DNA of 6,821 bases from Prolixibacteraceae bacterium (lineage in GTDB: Bacteria > Bacteroidota > Bacteroidia > Bacteroidales > Prolixibacteraceae): positions 1 to 6,821 of the forward strand of contig JAFGDX010000516.1 in the NCBI GenBank assembly GCA_016931875.1, in the 5' to 3' direction. The notes below the pieces were generated by a model. The model ran no database searches. It saw only the letters and a list, made by a program, of their open reading frames with translations, and was not told where the DNA came from. The position numbers and the translations under genes are program-made. Below are positions 6,673-6,821 of this stretch, one piece after another (position 1 is the stretch's first letter; each line of letters opens with the position of its first letter).

Positions 6673-6821
6673 ATGTACATTGTCAGTTCTTATCCGTTAG
6701 CCGTGTTGTTTTGTGTTGTAACCATGTTGTGCTGGGGGTCCTGGGCAAACACACAAAAACTGGCCTCCAAAGAATGGAGTTTTCCGCTGTTTTACTGGGA
6801 TTACACATTGGGAGTAATCAT
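6673..6821 (+). CDS. DMT-superfamily membrane transporter, N-terminal fragment (probably sugar/nucleoside type)
   Basis: The start of a gene that continues past the window; 49 codons and two bases are visible. After a short N-terminus, residues 7-25 form a hydrophobic first transmembrane helix ending in CWGSWANTQKLASK. FPLFYWDYTLGVI (37-49) begins a second helix. The MLCWGSWANT pattern and the charged loop are what I recognise from inner-membrane transporters of the drug/metabolite superfamily in Bacteroidota, often annotated as GRP-type sugar or EamA-like permeases. The position 48 bases after deoC suggests it imports a pentose, deoxyribose or nucleoside for the aldolase pathway; that substrate is an inference. 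The start codon has no Shine-Dalgarno sequence, but the reading frame is open from 6673 to the end and the upstream sequence is A-rich, as in neighbouring genes. Confidence 0.75.
   Translation, partial: MYIVSSYPLAVLFCVVTMLCWGSWANTQKLASKEWSFPLFYWDYTLGVI

Noticed and set aside
1..6821. Mobile elements, CRISPR arrays, tRNA or rRNA genes, defence cassettes.
   Set aside because: No transposase or integrase frame, terminal inverted repeats, spaced repeat array, or RNA-gene structure was seen; intergenic gaps are all under 220 bases.

Overview
The window looks like ordinary chromosomal DNA from a member of the Bacteroidota, most likely class Bacteroidia (a Marinilabiliales/Bacteroidales-type genome). 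The reasons are a moderately AT-rich composition, an RprX/RprY-type two-component pair, start codons without Shine-Dalgarno sequences, a match to the Bacteroidota promoter -7 element (TAnnTTTG) upstream of lepA, and protein sequences typical of that phylum. The placement comes from recognising families by eye, not from a database search.

Layout, left to right. (1) Positions 1-791, plus strand: the last 32 codons of a sensor histidine kinase (probably rprX), then the complete OmpR-family regulator rprY. (2) Positions 792-849: a short convergent gap with a terminator hairpin. (3) Positions 850-3233, minus strand: lepA (elongation factor 4) and, upstream of it, a small circularly permuted YpsA-like SLOG protein, usually annotated as a 'putative molybdenum carrier'. 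(4) Positions 3234-3373: a 140-base gap with two inverted repeats and a short tandem repeat. (5) Positions 3374-4378, minus strand: an aldo/keto reductase with a twin-arginine signal. (6) Positions 4379-4591: a divergent intergenic region that must hold promoters in both directions. (7) Positions 4592-6821, plus strand: a probable operon of an exported beta-lactamase-fold serine hydrolase, deoC (deoxyribose-phosphate aldolase) and the start of a DMT-type membrane transporter that runs off the window.

How the genes work together. rprXY is a signalling unit and lepA is translation housekeeping. The right-hand operon suggests uptake and breakdown of a deoxyribose- or nucleoside-derived sugar: the transporter would import it and DeoC would split deoxyribose 5-phosphate into acetaldehyde and glyceraldehyde 3-phosphate. 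The role of the serine hydrolase in this is unclear. I found no mobile element, CRISPR array, tRNA, rRNA or defence cassette, and no clearly new system. The points most worth a second look are the SLOG protein of unknown function, an altered catalytic motif in the serine hydrolase, the cysteine-rich DeoC, and the hairpins in the 3234-3373 gap, whose T-tracts lie on the strand opposite to the flanking genes.
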